From assembly GCA_002733605.1 (NCBI GenBank), contig NVWK01000013.1:62001-126000 (forward strand): a stretch of 64,000 nucleotides of DNA, read 5' to 3'. Position numbers and translations under genes: made by a program. The number at the start of each line of letters is the position of its first letter. Positions within the stretch are counted from its first letter, which is position 1. The notes beneath the pieces were generated by a model. The model made no database searches, was not told the origin of the DNA, and was given only the letters and a program-made list of their open reading frames with translations. Shown here piece after piece: positions 10,113 through 20,864 of the stretch. The stretch comes from Robiginitomaculum sp. GTDB lineage: Bacteria > Pseudomonadota > Alphaproteobacteria > Caulobacterales > Maricaulaceae.

Positions 10113-10472
10113 ATGGCTGCCTCTATTGGTTTTTACCAAGCCCTCGGCCTAAAATTGATTGTAGAGTCCGCCCCGCATTATGTGCGGTTCGAATTTCCAA
10201 CACCAAATACCGGAGAACCGGATACGCTCTCCCTACACGAAGTCACAGAGGATTGGACGCCCTCAAGCACGTGGCCACTCATCTATTTCGAGGTCGATGA
10301 TCTTGATGCTTATCTTCTCGAGCTAAAAGAACATAATATCACACCGCTAAACCCGGCCAAGACGGAAGACTGGCTTTGGCGTGAAGCGGATATTTTTGAT
10401 CCCTCAGGCAATACAATACGGCTTTATACTGCGGGCGAACATCGCCGTTTTCCGCCATGGCGTGTCGACTAG
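10113..10472 (+). CDS. VOC-superfamily (glyoxalase-like) protein with shortened N-terminus
   Basis: A 119-residue glyoxalase/bleomycin-resistance-like domain: SIGFYQALGL starts the first beta-alpha-beta-beta-beta unit and FDPSGNTIRLY closes the second. The substrate is unknown. GGGG at 10101-10104 lies eight bases before the ATG, supporting this start, but the same frame stays open upstream and reads LRLNQVTLGAVD, which looks like the missing first strand of a VOC domain with no usable start codon. The gene may therefore have lost its original start or use a rare one. Confidence 0.7.
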   Translation: MAASIGFYQALGLKLIVESAPHYVRFEFPTPNTGEPDTLSLHEVTEDWTPSSTWPLIYFEVDDLDAYLLELKEHNITPLNPAKTEDWLWREADIFDPSGNTIRLYTAGEHRRFPPWRVD

Positions 10473-10489
10473 GTGGCGCGTCGATTAAG

Positions 10490-11350
10490 CTAACTTTCAA
10501 CGCCTCGCCATTTTTGTATGGGCCTGTGTATCCAACTCACCAGCACAAAACTAATCAGCATCAATAAATACCATGATCCAAGTTTTGCCGGTGACACCAT
10601 ATGCCATTGCCCGGATTGTCCCGGGTAGCTCCACGTTCGGGTAAAGGTTCCAATGTTTTCAGCAAACCATATGAACAACGCCACCAAAAACAAGCCAATT
10701 ATCAATGGCATAGGCCTATGTTTCTCATCCGGTTTGTAACGGAGCATGCAAGGCGCGTACAACACGACTGAGGCAACAAATAAAACCCCGCGCACATCCA
10801 TGATATAATGATGGGTGAAAAAGTTAGCATAAATCAAAACTGCCAACAAAGCCTGCCATTTCAGCGGAGGAAAGCGCTGAAACCGAAAGTCAAAAATGCG
10901 CCAGACCCGTGCGATATAACTCCCCACACACGCATACATAAAGCCTGTAAACAACGGGACATCCAGTATCCGCAACAGGCTTGCTTCAGGATAGACCCAC
11001 GAACCAACTTGGGTTTTAAATAATTCCATAAGAGTGCCAACAATATGGAACACCAAGATTATTCGGGCTTCTTCAAACGTCTCCAACCTCGTGGCCAACA
11101 AAACGAACTGGATCAAGATAGCCATCAATGTGATGAAATCGTACCGCGCTAAAGAAGCCGTTTGCGGATAATATAAATATGTGCCCAACAAAACGCACAA
11201 CATCAACCCGCCAAACAAACATGCCCATGCCTGTTTAAGCCCAAATACAATGAACTCAAACCAGAACTGGCTAAAAGCCCCGTGCACATAGCGCTCATGT
11301 AGACGGGCGCGTTGTTCGTGTAGAAATTGTCTTGGATGAGGAAAAGCCAT
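10490..11350 (-). CDS. DUF817 integral membrane protein
   Basis: A 286-residue polytopic protein with about seven or eight membrane segments and conserved DUF817 stretches (FWFEFIVFGLKQAWACLFGG near the start, KTQVGSWVYPE, and WFAENIGTF with a following TRTWSYPGQ). The family includes Bacillus YoaT and has no known function. The gene is minus strand, convergent with the VOC frame at 10472 and 42 bases after the VOC lipoprotein gene. Confidence 0.85.
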   Translation of the reverse strand: MAFPHPRQFLHEQRARLHERYVHGAFSQFWFEFIVFGLKQAWACLFGGLMLCVLLGTYLYYPQTASLARYDFITLMAILIQFVLLATRLETFEEARIILVFHIVGTLMELFKTQVGSWVYPEASLLRILDVPLFTGFMYACVGSYIARVWRIFDFRFQRFPPLKWQALLAVLIYANFFTHHYIMDVRGVLFVASVVLYAPCMLRYKPDEKHRPMPLIIGLFLVALFIWFAENIGTFTRTWSYPGQSGQWHMVSPAKLGSWYLLMLISFVLVSWIHRPIQKWRGVES

Positions 11351-11391
11351 ATTACGGTGTTAAATATCTAATCCGGCATAATTATGGCGTA

Positions 11392-11853
11392 TTATTCCTG
11401 CGCGTAAGACGCAACGGAAAGCTCATTCCCGCTCGGATCAACAAAATGAAAACGGCGACCACCGGGGAAAGAGAATATGGGGATGCTAATTTCGCCGCCC
11501 GCCGCTTTCACCTTAGCCAAACTGGCCTCTAAATCTTCGGCGTAAATGACGACAAGTGCGCCGTTTTTTGAAGGTTTACGGTCAGACGCGGCGTCGAACC
11601 CACCATCAAGACCTGTATTTGTAAATGCAGCATATGTCGGCCCATAATCAACATAGCTCCACCCGAAGGCTGCCGTATAAAACGCTTTGGATGCCGCCAT
11701 ATCGGTCACTGGCAATTCAATATAATTGATCGTATGATTCACAACCACAGGCGTTTCAGTTTCCACGTTCTCTGGCATATTCACATCCCCATTTTTCTGC
11801 CCACAGGCGACTACAAACAACAAGGCACAAAGCCCGACCCAAATTCGCACCAT
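11392..11853 (-). CDS. VOC-family lipoprotein
   Basis: A 153-residue protein with a lipoprotein signal (LCALLFVVACG; Cys17 would be lipidated) followed by one VOC domain (NYIELPVTDMAASKAFYTAA to FVDPSGNELSVASYA). The domain should act in the periplasm, attached to a membrane, which is less usual than the cytoplasmic VOC proteins. It begins two bases after the alaS stop, so it is probably read through from alaS. Substrate unknown. Confidence 0.85.
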   Translation of the reverse strand: MVRIWVGLCALLFVVACGQKNGDVNMPENVETETPVVVNHTINYIELPVTDMAASKAFYTAAFGWSYVDYGPTYAAFTNTGLDGGFDAASDRKPSKNGALVVIYAEDLEASLAKVKAAGGEISIPIFSFPGGRRFHFVDPSGNELSVASYAQE

Positions 11854-11855
11854 GA

Positions 11856-14504
11856 CTATCCGGCCTCCACGCCTGCTTTTACCGCCGCCAATGCCGCGTC
11901 CGCATTTTCAACCTGCGAACCACCAGCCTGCGCCATATCCGGGCGACCGCCACCACGGCCCCCAACCTTTTCAGCCCCCATATTAACAAGTGTGGCCGCA
12001 TTATAAGTACCTGTCAAATCAGAAGTAACCCCTACTGCCACATTGACTTTACCGTCATCCACAGCCACGAAAGCCACAATGCCAGAGCCCAGTTTTTGTT
12101 TCTGTTCTTCAATCATGGCCCGTAAATCTTTGCCGCTTACGCCTTGCAAAACCCGTCCCATAAATTTCACGCCGTTGATCTCTTCCGCAGACGCAGATGC
12201 ACCGCCGCCGCCAAGCGCAAGTTCTTTGCGGACTTTCGCCAAGTCTTTTTCAAGCTGGCGTTTTTCTTTGGTCAGAAGCGCAATACGGTCCGGCACATCG
12301 GCTGGCTTGATCTTCAAAACATCGGCCGCCGCTTTGGCAAACCCGGCCTGCTCTTCAAGATATTGACGCGCCGCCGCACCCGTCACCGCTTCAACACGGC
12401 GAATGCCAGCCGCAACCGCGCCCTCACTGGTTATTTTGAACAAAGCAATGTCGCCCGTACGCGCCACATGCGTACCACCACAAAGCTCGACAGAATACGC
12501 GTGGTCTTCACCTTCTGGCGTATTGCCGAGCGAAAACACCCGAACCTCATCGCCGTATTTTTCACCAAACAGGGCCATAGCGCCAGCTTCGATAGCCTCT
12601 TCCGGGGCCATAAGTTTGGTATCGGCCTGACTATTTTCCAATATAACCGCATTGACCTGCGCCTCGATCTCGGCCAACTCGGCCGGACTGACAGCCGCCC
12701 CGTGCGAGAAATCGAAACGGATACGTTCCCCGTCCACCATTTGCCCTTTTTGGGTCACATGCGTGCCCAATACACGGCGCAACGCTTCATGCACCAGATG
12801 GGTCGCGGAATGATTGCGCCGCGTATTTGCACGGATATCTGCATCCACGCAGAGTGCGGCCACATCCCCGATATTGACGGTTCCGGAAATCACTTTCCCG
12901 ACATGGACATGGACATCCCCTGCCCGTTTTTTAACATCGACAATTTCAATTTTTACGCCATTGGCAAAACTGGCGACGCCTTTGTCACCAGCCTGCCCGC
13001 CACTTTCCGCGTAAAACGGAGTTTGTTTGGTAAGGAAATGGATTTCGTCGCCGATCTCGGCCTGCTCAACGCAGACCCCGTCTTTAATCAGGGCCAAAAC
13101 CGCACTTCCCCCCGACAGATTTTCATAGCCGCTAAACTCGGTCGCCCCATGTTTTTCCCGTAACTCGAGCCAAATCGCGTCCGAGCCAGCATCACCAGAA
13201 CCAGCCCAGTGTGCTCGTGCCGTATCCTTTTGTACTTTCATGGCCTTATCATAACCTTTGACATCAACTTCGATCCCCTTGGAACGTAGGGCATCTTGGG
13301 TAAGGTCAAGCGGGAAACCGTAAGTGTCATAGAGCTTAAACGCCACATCCCCCGGCAAAGTGTCGCCAGACCCCAGATTTGAGGTTGCCGCATCAAGCAA
13401 AGCCGTGCCGCGCCCCAATGTGCGGCGGAACTGCTCTTCTTCTTGCAACATAGTAGTTTCAATATTTTCCTGTGCCCGTTTCAACTCGCCAAAGGCATCT
13501 CCCATTTCCTCAACCAACGCCGGAACAAGCCGGTGCATCAGGGGTTCGGGCGTGCCTAAAATATGCGCATGGCGCATGGCACGACGCATAATACGGCGGA
13601 GCACATATCCACGCCCTTCTTTGGACGGGCTAACCCCATCAGCAATCAGAAAAGAGGCCGAACGTAAATGGTCAGTAATAACCCGGTGAGAGAACATAGC
13701 GTCCCCCTCGGCCTTCACCTTGGTTTCTTCAACACTGGCCGCAATCAGGTTTTTAAACAAATCTATGTCATAATTATTGTGCACACCTTGCAAAATCGCT
13801 GCAATCCGTTCCAGCCCCATACCCGTATCGATCGAAGGTTTGGGCAGATCGCTTTGGGTGCCGTCTGCAAATTTTTCGTATTGCATAAACACAAGGTTCC
13901 AAATTTCGATAAACCGGTCACCATCTTCATCCGGTGATCCGGGCGGGCCTCCGGCAACATTATCACCATGATCGTAAAAAATCTCCGAACACGGCCCGCA
14001 AGGCCCCGTATCGCCCATGGCCCAAAAATTATCCGATGTCGCAATGCTGATAATTTGACTATCCGAAAGTCCAGCCACCTTCTTCCAGATTTTACGCGCC
14101 TCATCATCTGTATGATACACCGTGACAAGTAATTTGTCTTTTGACAGGCCTAAGTCTTTGGTCAGCAAATCCCAACCATATTTGATCGCGTCTTCTTTGA
14201 AGTAATCCCCGAAAGAAAAATTACCAAGCATTTCAAAAAACGTATGATGGCGCGCCGTATAGCCAACATTGTCCAGATCATTATGCTTGCCACCTGCCCG
14301 TACACACTTTTGCGATGTAGCGGCTCGTAACATTTTTGGGGTTTCCGCGCCGGTAAAATAGTTTTTAAACTGTACCATTCCCGCATTGGTGAACAGCAAG
14401 GTTGGATCATTATCCGGCACCAAAGGACTGGATTTCATCACCTGATGGTCATTGCCTTCAAAGAAGCCAAGAAACTGTTTTCGTATATCGCGTAAAGCCG
14501 TCAT
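11856..14504 (-). CDS. alaS: alanyl-tRNA synthetase
   Basis: Charges tRNA-Ala; 882 residues, full length. The class II catalytic core begins with the [20 protein letters not shown] segment; the editing domain has the zinc-binding [14 protein letters not shown] (HxxxH) and [11 protein letters not shown]; the C-terminal DHHA1 domain ends in a glycine-rich [15 protein letters not shown]. Located immediately downstream of recA on the same strand, an order (recA-alaS) widespread in bacteria. Confidence 0.98.
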   Translation of the reverse strand: MTALRDIRKQFLGFFEGNDHQVMKSSPLVPDNDPTLLFTNAGMVQFKNYFTGAETPKMLRAATSQKCVRAGGKHNDLDNVGYTARHHTFFEMLGNFSFGDYFKEDAIKYGWDLLTKDLGLSKDKLLVTVYHTDDEARKIWKKVAGLSDSQIISIATSDNFWAMGDTGPCGPCSEIFYDHGDNVAGGPPGSPDEDGDRFIEIWNLVFMQYEKFADGTQSDLPKPSIDTGMGLERIAAILQGVHNNYDIDLFKNLIAASVEETKVKAEGDAMFSHRVITDHLRSASFLIADGVSPSKEGRGYVLRRIMRRAMRHAHILGTPEPLMHRLVPALVEEMGDAFGELKRAQENIETTMLQEEEQFRRTLGRGTALLDAATSNLGSGDTLPGDVAFKLYDTYGFPLDLTQDALRSKGIEVDVKGYDKAMKVQKDTARAHWAGSGDAGSDAIWLELREKHGATEFSGYENLSGGSAVLALIKDGVCVEQAEIGDEIHFLTKQTPFYAESGGQAGDKGVASFANGVKIEIVDVKKRAGDVHVHVGKVISGTVNIGDVAALCVDADIRANTRRNHSATHLVHEALRRVLGTHVTQKGQMVDGERIRFDFSHGAAVSPAELAEIEAQVNAVILENSQADTKLMAPEEAIEAGAMALFGEKYGDEVRVFSLGNTPEGEDHAYSVELCGGTHVARTGDIALFKITSEGAVAAGIRRVEAVTGAAARQYLEEQAGFAKAAADVLKIKPADVPDRIALLTKEKRQLEKDLAKVRKELALGGGGASASAEEINGVKFMGRVLQGVSGKDLRAMIEEQKQKLGSGIVAFVAVDDGKVNVAVGVTSDLTGTYNAATLVNMGAEKVGGRGGGRPDMAQAGGSQVENADAALAAVKAGVEAG

Positions 14505-14540
14505 GCTGGTCTCATAAAATTACTATCCCCCACATATAAG

Positions 14541-14569
14541 AAGAGCGCCCGACAGTGCCAAGCGCTCTT
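14541..14569 (-). terminator. inverted repeat after recA
   Basis: AAGAGCGC at 14541-14548 pairs with GCGCTCTT at 14562-14569 around a 13-base loop, between the recA stop and the alaS start. The T run is on the plus-strand side only, so as a terminator for recA it would be weak; partial read-through into alaS is plausible. Confidence 0.35.
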
Positions 14570-14597
14570 TTCCAATATATGCATTTTTACGTGAAAA

Positions 14598-15686
14598 TCA
14601 GGCTTCCAAAGCCCCTTCATCACCTTGTTCGTCTTTCGACGCCACTAAATCTTCCTCAATCAGGCCTTCATTCTGGCGAATTTGACGTTCAATACGCTCT
14701 GCCACTTCAGGATGCTCCAACAAGAAGGCCCGTACATTTTCTCGACCCTGCCCAATGCGCTCATCACCATAAGAATACCAAGAACCGGATTTTTCGATAA
14801 CATCAGCCTCAGCCCCAAGATCAATAATCTCGCCAGTTTTAGAGATACCTTCACCATACATAATATCAAACTCGGCCTGACGGAAAGGTGGCGCCACTTT
14901 GTTTTTCACGACTTTCACCCGTGTCTGGTTCCCAATCACCTCATCACGGTATTTAATCGCGCCAATACGGCGAATATCAAGACGCACAGAGGCATAAAAC
15001 TTCAACGCATTCCCGCCAGTTGTCACCTCGGGCGAGCCATACATAACCCCGATCTTCATCCGGATTTGGTTGATGAAAATCACCATACAGCCAGACTTGG
15101 CAATAGAGCCTGTCAATTTCCGTAGAGCCTGGCTCATCAAACGGGCCTGCAAACCGGGCAGGCTATCGCCCATATCCCCTTCCAACTCGGCCCGTGGCGT
15201 CAAAGCCGCCACAGAATCGATCACCAGAACACTGACAGCCCCGGATCGCACCAGTGTGTCCGTAATTTCAAGAGCTTGCTCCCCCGTATCCGGCTGGGAA
15301 ATCAGAAGCTCGTTTACATCCACACCCAATTTTGCCGCATACACTGGATCCAGCGCATGTTCCGCGTCAATAAAGGCCGCAACCCCGCCCATTTTCTGCG
15401 CCTCCGCAATCACATGCAGAGCCAGCGTGGTTTTACCTGAACTTTCAGGGCCATAAATTTCAACGACACGTCCTTTAGGCAGACCACCAATACCAAGCGC
15501 TACATCAAGGCCAATAGACCCTGTGGATATAGCCTCAACATCCATATTCTGTTTTTGCCCCAACTTCATCACCGACCCTTTGCCAAAAGCCCGGTCGATT
15601 TGGCTCAGTGCCGCTTCAAGGGCCGCCGTTTTATTCTTGTCAGACGCTTTACCGACAACGGTGAGAGGTGTTCTATTCTTAGCCAT
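14598..15686 (-). CDS. recA: recombinase RecA
   Basis: The central strand-exchange protein and SOS co-protease, 362 residues. Walker A is [13 protein letters not shown], Walker B is [10 protein letters not shown], and the L1/L2 DNA-binding loops ([19 protein letters not shown] and the [10 protein letters not shown] / [13 protein letters not shown] stretch) are intact. The acidic C-terminal tail ends in [15 protein letters not shown] LexA-like site lies upstream. Confidence 0.98.
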   Translation of the reverse strand: MAKNRTPLTVVGKASDKNKTAALEAALSQIDRAFGKGSVMKLGQKQNMDVEAISTGSIGLDVALGIGGLPKGRVVEIYGPESSGKTTLALHVIAEAQKMGGVAAFIDAEHALDPVYAAKLGVDVNELLISQPDTGEQALEITDTLVRSGAVSVLVIDSVAALTPRAELEGDMGDSLPGLQARLMSQALRKLTGSIAKSGCMVIFINQIRMKIGVMYGSPEVTTGGNALKFYASVRLDIRRIGAIKYRDEVIGNQTRVKVVKNKVAPPFRQAEFDIMYGEGISKTGEIIDLGAEADVIEKSGSWYSYGDERIGQGRENVRAFLLEHPEVAERIERQIRQNEGLIEEDLVASKDEQGDEGALEA

Positions 15687-15826
15687 GTCTGGCTCCTTTA
15701 TCGCAACACCCGGAGCCCCTCGGGTATTTATGAAAATCGCGGCTTTAATCGGACTGCCTGGACAAGCTCAAAGAACTGTATCTAAAATCTACGTACCCTG
15801 TTTGTTCTCATTACGCAAGCAAAAAA

Positions 15827-15841
15827 GAACAAAAAGAGTAC
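15827..15841 (-). promoter_or_regulatory. candidate LexA box upstream of recA
   Basis: On the minus strand the sequence reads GTAC-N7-GTTC, one base away from the alphaproteobacterial LexA consensus GTTC-N7-GTTC. It lies about 141 bases upstream of the recA ATG in the 190-base gap before the DUF167 gene. Position and gene make it plausible; the mismatch keeps confidence low. Confidence 0.4.
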
Positions 15842-15876
15842 ATCTTCATGCGCATTTGAATACAGTATAGCGTATT

Positions 15877-16197
15877 TTATCGACTTTTGTCCAGTTCTAC
15901 CCGCATTTCAAGCACTTTCACAATATCAGCAGAATTTCCCGATATTTTAATAGATTTCAACCGGGAACGCCCACCCGAGACCAGTTCGAGAGACGATTTA
16001 GGCACTCCAACCCACTTTCCAAGCAGTTTTACCACCGCCTGATTCGCCGCCCCTTTATCGGGAATGGCTCGCACTTTTACCTTAAGAACATATCCACCCG
16101 CCCCCTCAACGATCTCGCCAACGGCGTCCATTGATGATTTAGGGGTTAGGGATATATGCAAGATCACTCCGCCCGTCACTGGGCGCCACGGATACAT
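15877..16197 (-). CDS. DUF167 (YggU-family) protein
   Basis: A 106-residue small alpha/beta protein with the DUF167 core: HISLTPKSSMDAVGEI, then LKVKVRAIPDKGAANQAVVKLLGKWVGVPKSSLELVSG split over the KGAAN motif, ending in a basic helix. The function of this family is unknown. Its ATG overlaps the cckA stop by one base (TAATG at 16199-16195), so translation is coupled to cckA. Confidence 0.88.
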   Translation of the reverse strand: MYPWRPVTGGVILHISLTPKSSMDAVGEIVEGAGGYVLKVKVRAIPDKGAANQAVVKLLGKWVGVPKSSLELVSGGRSRLKSIKISGNSADIVKVLEMRVELDKSR

Positions 16198-18716
16198 TAG
16201 CCCGCGTCGCCAATCACAGATTTCACTTTTTCCGCCAACTGGGTCAGGGTGAACGGTTTGGGCAAGAAGGTCACGTCAGGCTCTTCGGCCAACAAATCGG
16301 AGAACTCTTCTTCCGCATAGCCAGAGATAAACACAATCCGCGCATCCCCAAGCAGTTTCCGTCCTTTTTTAAGCAAGGTCGGCCCGTCCATGCCCGGCAT
16401 CACCACATCGGAGATCATCAGATCAAAGCTATCCCCGTCTTCAAGAATTTCGTAAGCTTCGTCCCCGTCACACGCTTCGATAACTGTATAGCCACGTTTA
16501 CGCAGGGTCTTGGCCGCAATCGCGCGCACCGCATCCTCATCCTCAACAAACAAGATACGCCCCTGCCCTGCAAGATCTGCGGGTTTGACATTCTCGGGCT
16601 TCACGACCGTTTTTGGCTTGTGCTGCTCTAAATCTTCTTTGCTTGCCGTCGGAATATACACCCGGAAGGTCGTCCCGACCCCAAGCGTGCTTTCTACCCG
16701 CAAATGCCCACCGGATTGCTCGACAATCCCGTAAACTGTGGCAAGCCCCAGTCCGGTACCCTTGCCTTGTTCTTTGGTTGTAAAGAAGGGTTCGAAAATT
16801 TTCTTCTGAACATCCGCGTCCATACCGGTGCCCGTATCGGCAACTTTGATGATCACAAACCCGCCCTCTTTAGGGGCCGTAATATTGTCCTGCACATAAT
16901 CCTCTGGTGAGGCAAAAGACGAACTTAGCATAATCGTGCCGCCCCCCCCCTTTTCCACCATCGCATCGCGTGCGTTCACGCATAAATTCATTAAAATCGT
17001 CTCAAGCTGGGTTTTATCCGCCCGAATAGGGGGCAGATTGCGCCCGTGCACGACCTCCAGGCGAACCCGCTCGACCATGACCTGTTTCAACATAACCGAT
17101 AAATCCGAAACCGTATCCGTCACATTCAAAACCTCGACCCGCAAAGTCTGCTTGCGCGAGAACGCCAGTAATTTCCGCACAAGCCCTGCAGAGCGCGCCA
17201 CAGTCTGGTTGATTTGCTGCAATTCCGGATAGGAAGGGTCACCAATAGGATGCCGCCCCAACAACTCGTCCGTGTTGAGACGAATAACTGTCAGAAGGTT
17301 ATTGAAATCATGCGCGACCCCGCCGGCCAATTGACCAATCGCCTGCATTTTCTGGGATTGCATGAGACGATCTTCCAACTCTTTGCGTTTGGAAACATCA
17401 ATCATATAGGCCACATACCCACCGTCCTGGGTCTTGGAAAAATACACATTTACCGGACAATTATCATCATTCGCCAAATGCACATCAATGGGGCCATCCT
17501 CCATACCCACACCCGCTTCGAGAAACTCTTTCGTCACCGGCAAATCGGCAAACAGTGCTTTAAACTCAAGCTCTCCCCCCTCAACAGACTGTGCTGAGTG
17601 CCCGGTCATTTGTGTGAAAGCCGTATTTACCCCCACCAGTTTGGCCGTGTTCAAATCGGCACGATCAAGCCGTATCACCCCGAACGGTGCCTCCCCCAAA
17701 ACATCCATCCCTGCGGCCAACCCCGTTGCCATTTCAGCCGTAGACGCACCATTTTGAGAAACACTTGCGGATTGCGCGGGACGGGTGCCACACCCGGAAT
17801 GCCCATGAACGACCACACTCGCATAAACATCACCGGATTCCAGGCTATGCCAGCTCCCACTCATAACGGTGGGCGAGCTTACGCCCTTACGGGTCACAAT
17901 CTGCGTATCGCACTGCACAACACGCCCAAGGGTTTTTGATGTCCCAAGTAAGGTCGCGGGATCGTCAATAAAGGCAGCCATATTTTCAGGCATATTTTCA
18001 GGTAATGCCTCTCCGTCATAGCCGAGCCACCCCCTCAACACCGCGTTCATGTCTAAAACGCTACCGTCTTCACGCACCGTAAATAACCCGACCGGTGCCT
18101 GCGCAAGCAAATGCGCCCCATCACTGCCGGTGTCGAACTGTTCCTCTATTTGCCACAACTGTCCTGTATCCAGAGGGCTAACAACGATATTAAAAACACG
18201 GGGCCCGTCTTCAGTTAAAGCCTGTACAGTTTCCGAACTTACCCCTTCCGCTTTCGAGGTATGGTGAAGCCGGAAAATCGCGGCCGTGACAGAGTCGTTG
18301 TTTTTGCGAAACAATGAATCCACGATAGGCGGCTCCCCCTCGACAATCTGCACCCCAAGCGTCTCTGCCAAATCCATATAGGCAGGATTGGCCAGAACCG
18401 AACGTCCATCACGTACAATCAGGCTAGGCAGGCTTAATGCCATGAATGAAGCCCCGAGAGCGACCGCATTTCCATTCGAAAAATCTTCCCCGGAGACAAG
18501 GGTCGAGCGGTTCACAATAATGCTCAGAACCACTAAAATCGAGACCACAGCAATCCCGACAAGCAAAACAAACGCGGGCACACCCCAGCCATGCCCCTGC
18601 CAGGCAGCCGCGCCACTCGCAGCCACGGCAATGAGGGAAAACGCAATAATCCAGAGCGCCATCTTAACCCGTCCCCTCGTATCCTTAGGGCGGCGTATAT
18701 GTGTGCTTAAATCCAT
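16197..18716 (-). CDS. cckA: CckA-type hybrid sensor histidine kinase/phosphatase
   Basis: Hub kinase of the alphaproteobacterial cell-cycle phosphorelay that phosphorylates ChpT and through it CtrA and CpdR. With the ATG at 18716 it has 839 residues: two membrane segments (about 19-38 and 46-68), two PAS-like sensor regions, a HisKA domain with the phosphorylated His at about 469 in GGVAHDFNNLL, an HATPase domain (NARDAM, GTGM, GKGTGLGLATVYGIV) and a C-terminal receiver with FVEDEDAVR, ISDVVMPGMDG and LPKPF. A TTG at 18758 would add 14 residues but has no binding site. The domain order matches CckA closely; chpT is not in the window. Confidence 0.92.
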   Translation of the reverse strand: MDLSTHIRRPKDTRGRVKMALWIIAFSLIAVAASGAAAWQGHGWGVPAFVLLVGIAVVSILVVLSIIVNRSTLVSGEDFSNGNAVALGASFMALSLPSLIVRDGRSVLANPAYMDLAETLGVQIVEGEPPIVDSLFRKNNDSVTAAIFRLHHTSKAEGVSSETVQALTEDGPRVFNIVVSPLDTGQLWQIEEQFDTGSDGAHLLAQAPVGLFTVREDGSVLDMNAVLRGWLGYDGEALPENMPENMAAFIDDPATLLGTSKTLGRVVQCDTQIVTRKGVSSPTVMSGSWHSLESGDVYASVVVHGHSGCGTRPAQSASVSQNGASTAEMATGLAAGMDVLGEAPFGVIRLDRADLNTAKLVGVNTAFTQMTGHSAQSVEGGELEFKALFADLPVTKEFLEAGVGMEDGPIDVHLANDDNCPVNVYFSKTQDGGYVAYMIDVSKRKELEDRLMQSQKMQAIGQLAGGVAHDFNNLLTVIRLNTDELLGRHPIGDPSYPELQQINQTVARSAGLVRKLLAFSRKQTLRVEVLNVTDTVSDLSVMLKQVMVERVRLEVVHGRNLPPIRADKTQLETILMNLCVNARDAMVEKGGGGTIMLSSSFASPEDYVQDNITAPKEGGFVIIKVADTGTGMDADVQKKIFEPFFTTKEQGKGTGLGLATVYGIVEQSGGHLRVESTLGVGTTFRVYIPTASKEDLEQHKPKTVVKPENVKPADLAGQGRILFVEDEDAVRAIAAKTLRKRGYTVIEACDGDEAYEILEDGDSFDLMISDVVMPGMDGPTLLKKGRKLLGDARIVFISGYAEEEFSDLLAEEPDVTFLPKPFTLTQLAEKVKSVIGDAG

Positions 18717-18911
18717 ACCTTCGCGAATCACCTTTCTGTAGACAGAGTTTATGCCCAAAAACAGTTAACACGCCACAAACCAATTCCCATCCCAAAGCCA
18801 ACGTCAAACACCGCGAAACCGTCACGGGCATTCTGAATGAGACTTTCCTTTTTTTGGTAAATATGTATGCTCCGGCAACCGTCACGCCCACCACAAAAAC
18901 AAGAGGCCTCT

Positions 18912-20798
18912 ATGCGTATATTCTATCAGTTGCTGCTCTCCAGTACCGTCATTACCACCCTCGCATTTACCGCATGTGCGCCTGCGGAACAAACACCTCA
19001 ACAAACGCCCCAGCAAACATCCCAACACTCCCCCCCCCAAACACCTCTGGGCACACCGACAACGGCCCATATCCAATCGGAAAGCCAGCAATTAAATGAC
19101 TGGTTCGCGGCCCGCTATCAGGACAGTTTGGCCCGATCACCGCTCACACAAACATATCTCGGCATCAAAGATGCCCAAGACAAGCTCGATGATGTCTCCC
19201 AAGCTGCAATAGATGAAGGGTATGCACTCGAGCAAAACTGGCTAAAAGATATGAAGAGCACGTTCAATTTCAACCAACTCGACGCTCAGGCCAAAATATC
19301 TTACCGCCTGTTTGAGTATGACACGCGCGAATCCGCAGACGCCCACCCGTTTAAACAACATGGCTATGTCTTCACCCATATGAGCGGCGAACACACAGGG
19401 TTTCCAACCTTTATGATGAATTTTCACACGGTGAACTCGCCCACAGATGCCAAAGCCTATATTGCGAGGCTTAAGCAGGCCAATCGCTATTTAGGCCAGC
19501 TCCAAACCCGCGCCGAGGCCCAGTATACAAACGGCATTCGCCTGCCAAAATTTGTCTATCCAAAACTGGTGACAGCTTCACAAAATGTCATTTCAGGCGC
19601 CCCGTTCGACAACGGGCCGGACAGCCCGATGTTTGCAGACATCAAAACTAAGATCTCAGCCATTAAAGACATCAGCGACGGCGAAAAATCCACATTGATA
19701 GATCAGGCCGAAGCGGCTCTGCTGTCCTCGGTCAAACCAGCCTATGAAAATCTGATCTCCATGTTTGAGGCCCAAGAAACCGGCGCGACAACATATGACG
19801 GCGCATGGAAACTACCCGACGGGAAGGATTATTATAACTCCCGCCTTCTACACTACACGACGACCGTTTTAAGCGCAGATTACATTCACGAAATCGGACT
19901 GAAAGAGGTCTCCCGTATTCAAAGCGAAATGCGTAGAATTATGGCGCGGGTTGGCTTTCAAGGCAGTTTACAGGATTTCTACACATTCCTGCGCACCGAC
20001 CCACAATTCACATACGCCAATGATGATGCGGGTCGGGAGCAATATATGACCGAGGCGACCGCGATCATAAACACCATGAAGTCCAGACTTGACGATCTGT
20101 TTATTACCAAACCAAAAGCAGACATGGTGGTAAAACGGGTTGAACCCTTCCGTGAGGATACGGCGTTCGGCGCCTTTTATAACCAGCCCGCCATGGATGG
20201 CAGCCGCCCCGGCACCTATTTCATTAATTTGAAAGATGTCCGCCAGCAACCCACCTATTTGATGCAAGCCCTCGCCTATCATGAAGGCATTCCCGGACAT
20301 CATATGCAAATCGCAATCGCTCTCGAGCTAGACGGCATTCCCGAGTTTCGCAAACAAGGCGGACACACGGCCTATGTGGAAGGCTGGGGCCTCTATGCGG
20401 AAAGCGTGCCCGCCGAACTTGGCATGTACACGGACCCCTATTCGGATTTTGGCAGGCTCTCTATGGAGATATTCCGCGCCGCCCGCCTTGTTGTCGACAC
20501 CGGCATTCATGCCCAGAAATGGACGCGCGAGCAAGCCGTACAATACATGCTTGAAAACATTGCCAATCCGGAAGGCGATATCCGCGCCGAAGTTGACCGT
20601 TATATCGTTTGGCCCGGACAGGCGACAGCCTATAAGATCGGCATGTTAAAAATTCAGGAACTTAAAAAGAGATCACAGAGCCAGCTTGGTGACAAATTTG
20701 ACATTCGCGAATTTCACGATGTCATCCTTGCCAATGGGTCTGTCCCCCTCTCCATCCTTGAATATCTGGTAGATGAATACATCACCAAAAATCAATAA
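18912..20798 (+). CDS. DUF885 lipoprotein, predicted metallopeptidase (copy 1)
   Basis: A 628-residue DUF885 protein. The start is the ATG at 18912 with AAGAGG five bases upstream; it opens a lipoprotein signal ending in AFTACAP, then a proline/glutamine-rich linker. The conserved family motif AYHEGIPGHHMQIA at about residue 457 contains a His-Glu and His-His pattern suited to metal binding, and GRLSMEIFRAARLVVDTG follows. DUF885 proteins are thought to be zinc-dependent peptidases; substrates are unknown. It is the first of two tandem copies. Confidence 0.88.
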   Translation: MRIFYQLLLSSTVITTLAFTACAPAEQTPQQTPQQTSQHSPPQTPLGTPTTAHIQSESQQLNDWFAARYQDSLARSPLTQTYLGIKDAQDKLDDVSQAAIDEGYALEQNWLKDMKSTFNFNQLDAQAKISYRLFEYDTRESADAHPFKQHGYVFTHMSGEHTGFPTFMMNFHTVNSPTDAKAYIARLKQANRYLGQLQTRAEAQYTNGIRLPKFVYPKLVTASQNVISGAPFDNGPDSPMFADIKTKISAIKDISDGEKSTLIDQAEAALLSSVKPAYENLISMFEAQETGATTYDGAWKLPDGKDYYNSRLLHYTTTVLSADYIHEIGLKEVSRIQSEMRRIMARVGFQGSLQDFYTFLRTDPQFTYANDDAGREQYMTEATAIINTMKSRLDDLFITKPKADMVVKRVEPFREDTAFGAFYNQPAMDGSRPGTYFINLKDVRQQPTYLMQALAYHEGIPGHHMQIAIALELDGIPEFRKQGGHTAYVEGWGLYAESVPAELGMYTDPYSDFGRLSMEIFRAARLVVDTGIHAQKWTREQAVQYMLENIANPEGDIRAEVDRYIVWPGQATAYKIGMLKIQELKKRSQSQLGDKFDIREFHDVILANGSVPLSILEYLVDEYITKNQ

Positions 20799-20821
20799 AT
20801 CACATAATCACATAATCACAT
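20798..20821 (+). repeat. three tandem copies of AATCACAT
   Basis: Three exact eight-base copies lie immediately after the stop of the first DUF885 gene and before the second, followed by a looser CCAAAATCAC pair. No role is evident; such short direct repeats are prone to slippage. Confidence 0.7.
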
Positions 20822-20864
20822 AAGCACAACCAAAATCACGACCAAAATCACAAAAAGGAACCTC

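Noticed and set aside
12144-13163. 339-residue open frame on the plus strand
   Set aside because: It lies wholly antisense to alaS, has no recognisable domain and its composition is that of a shadow frame of a well-supported gene.
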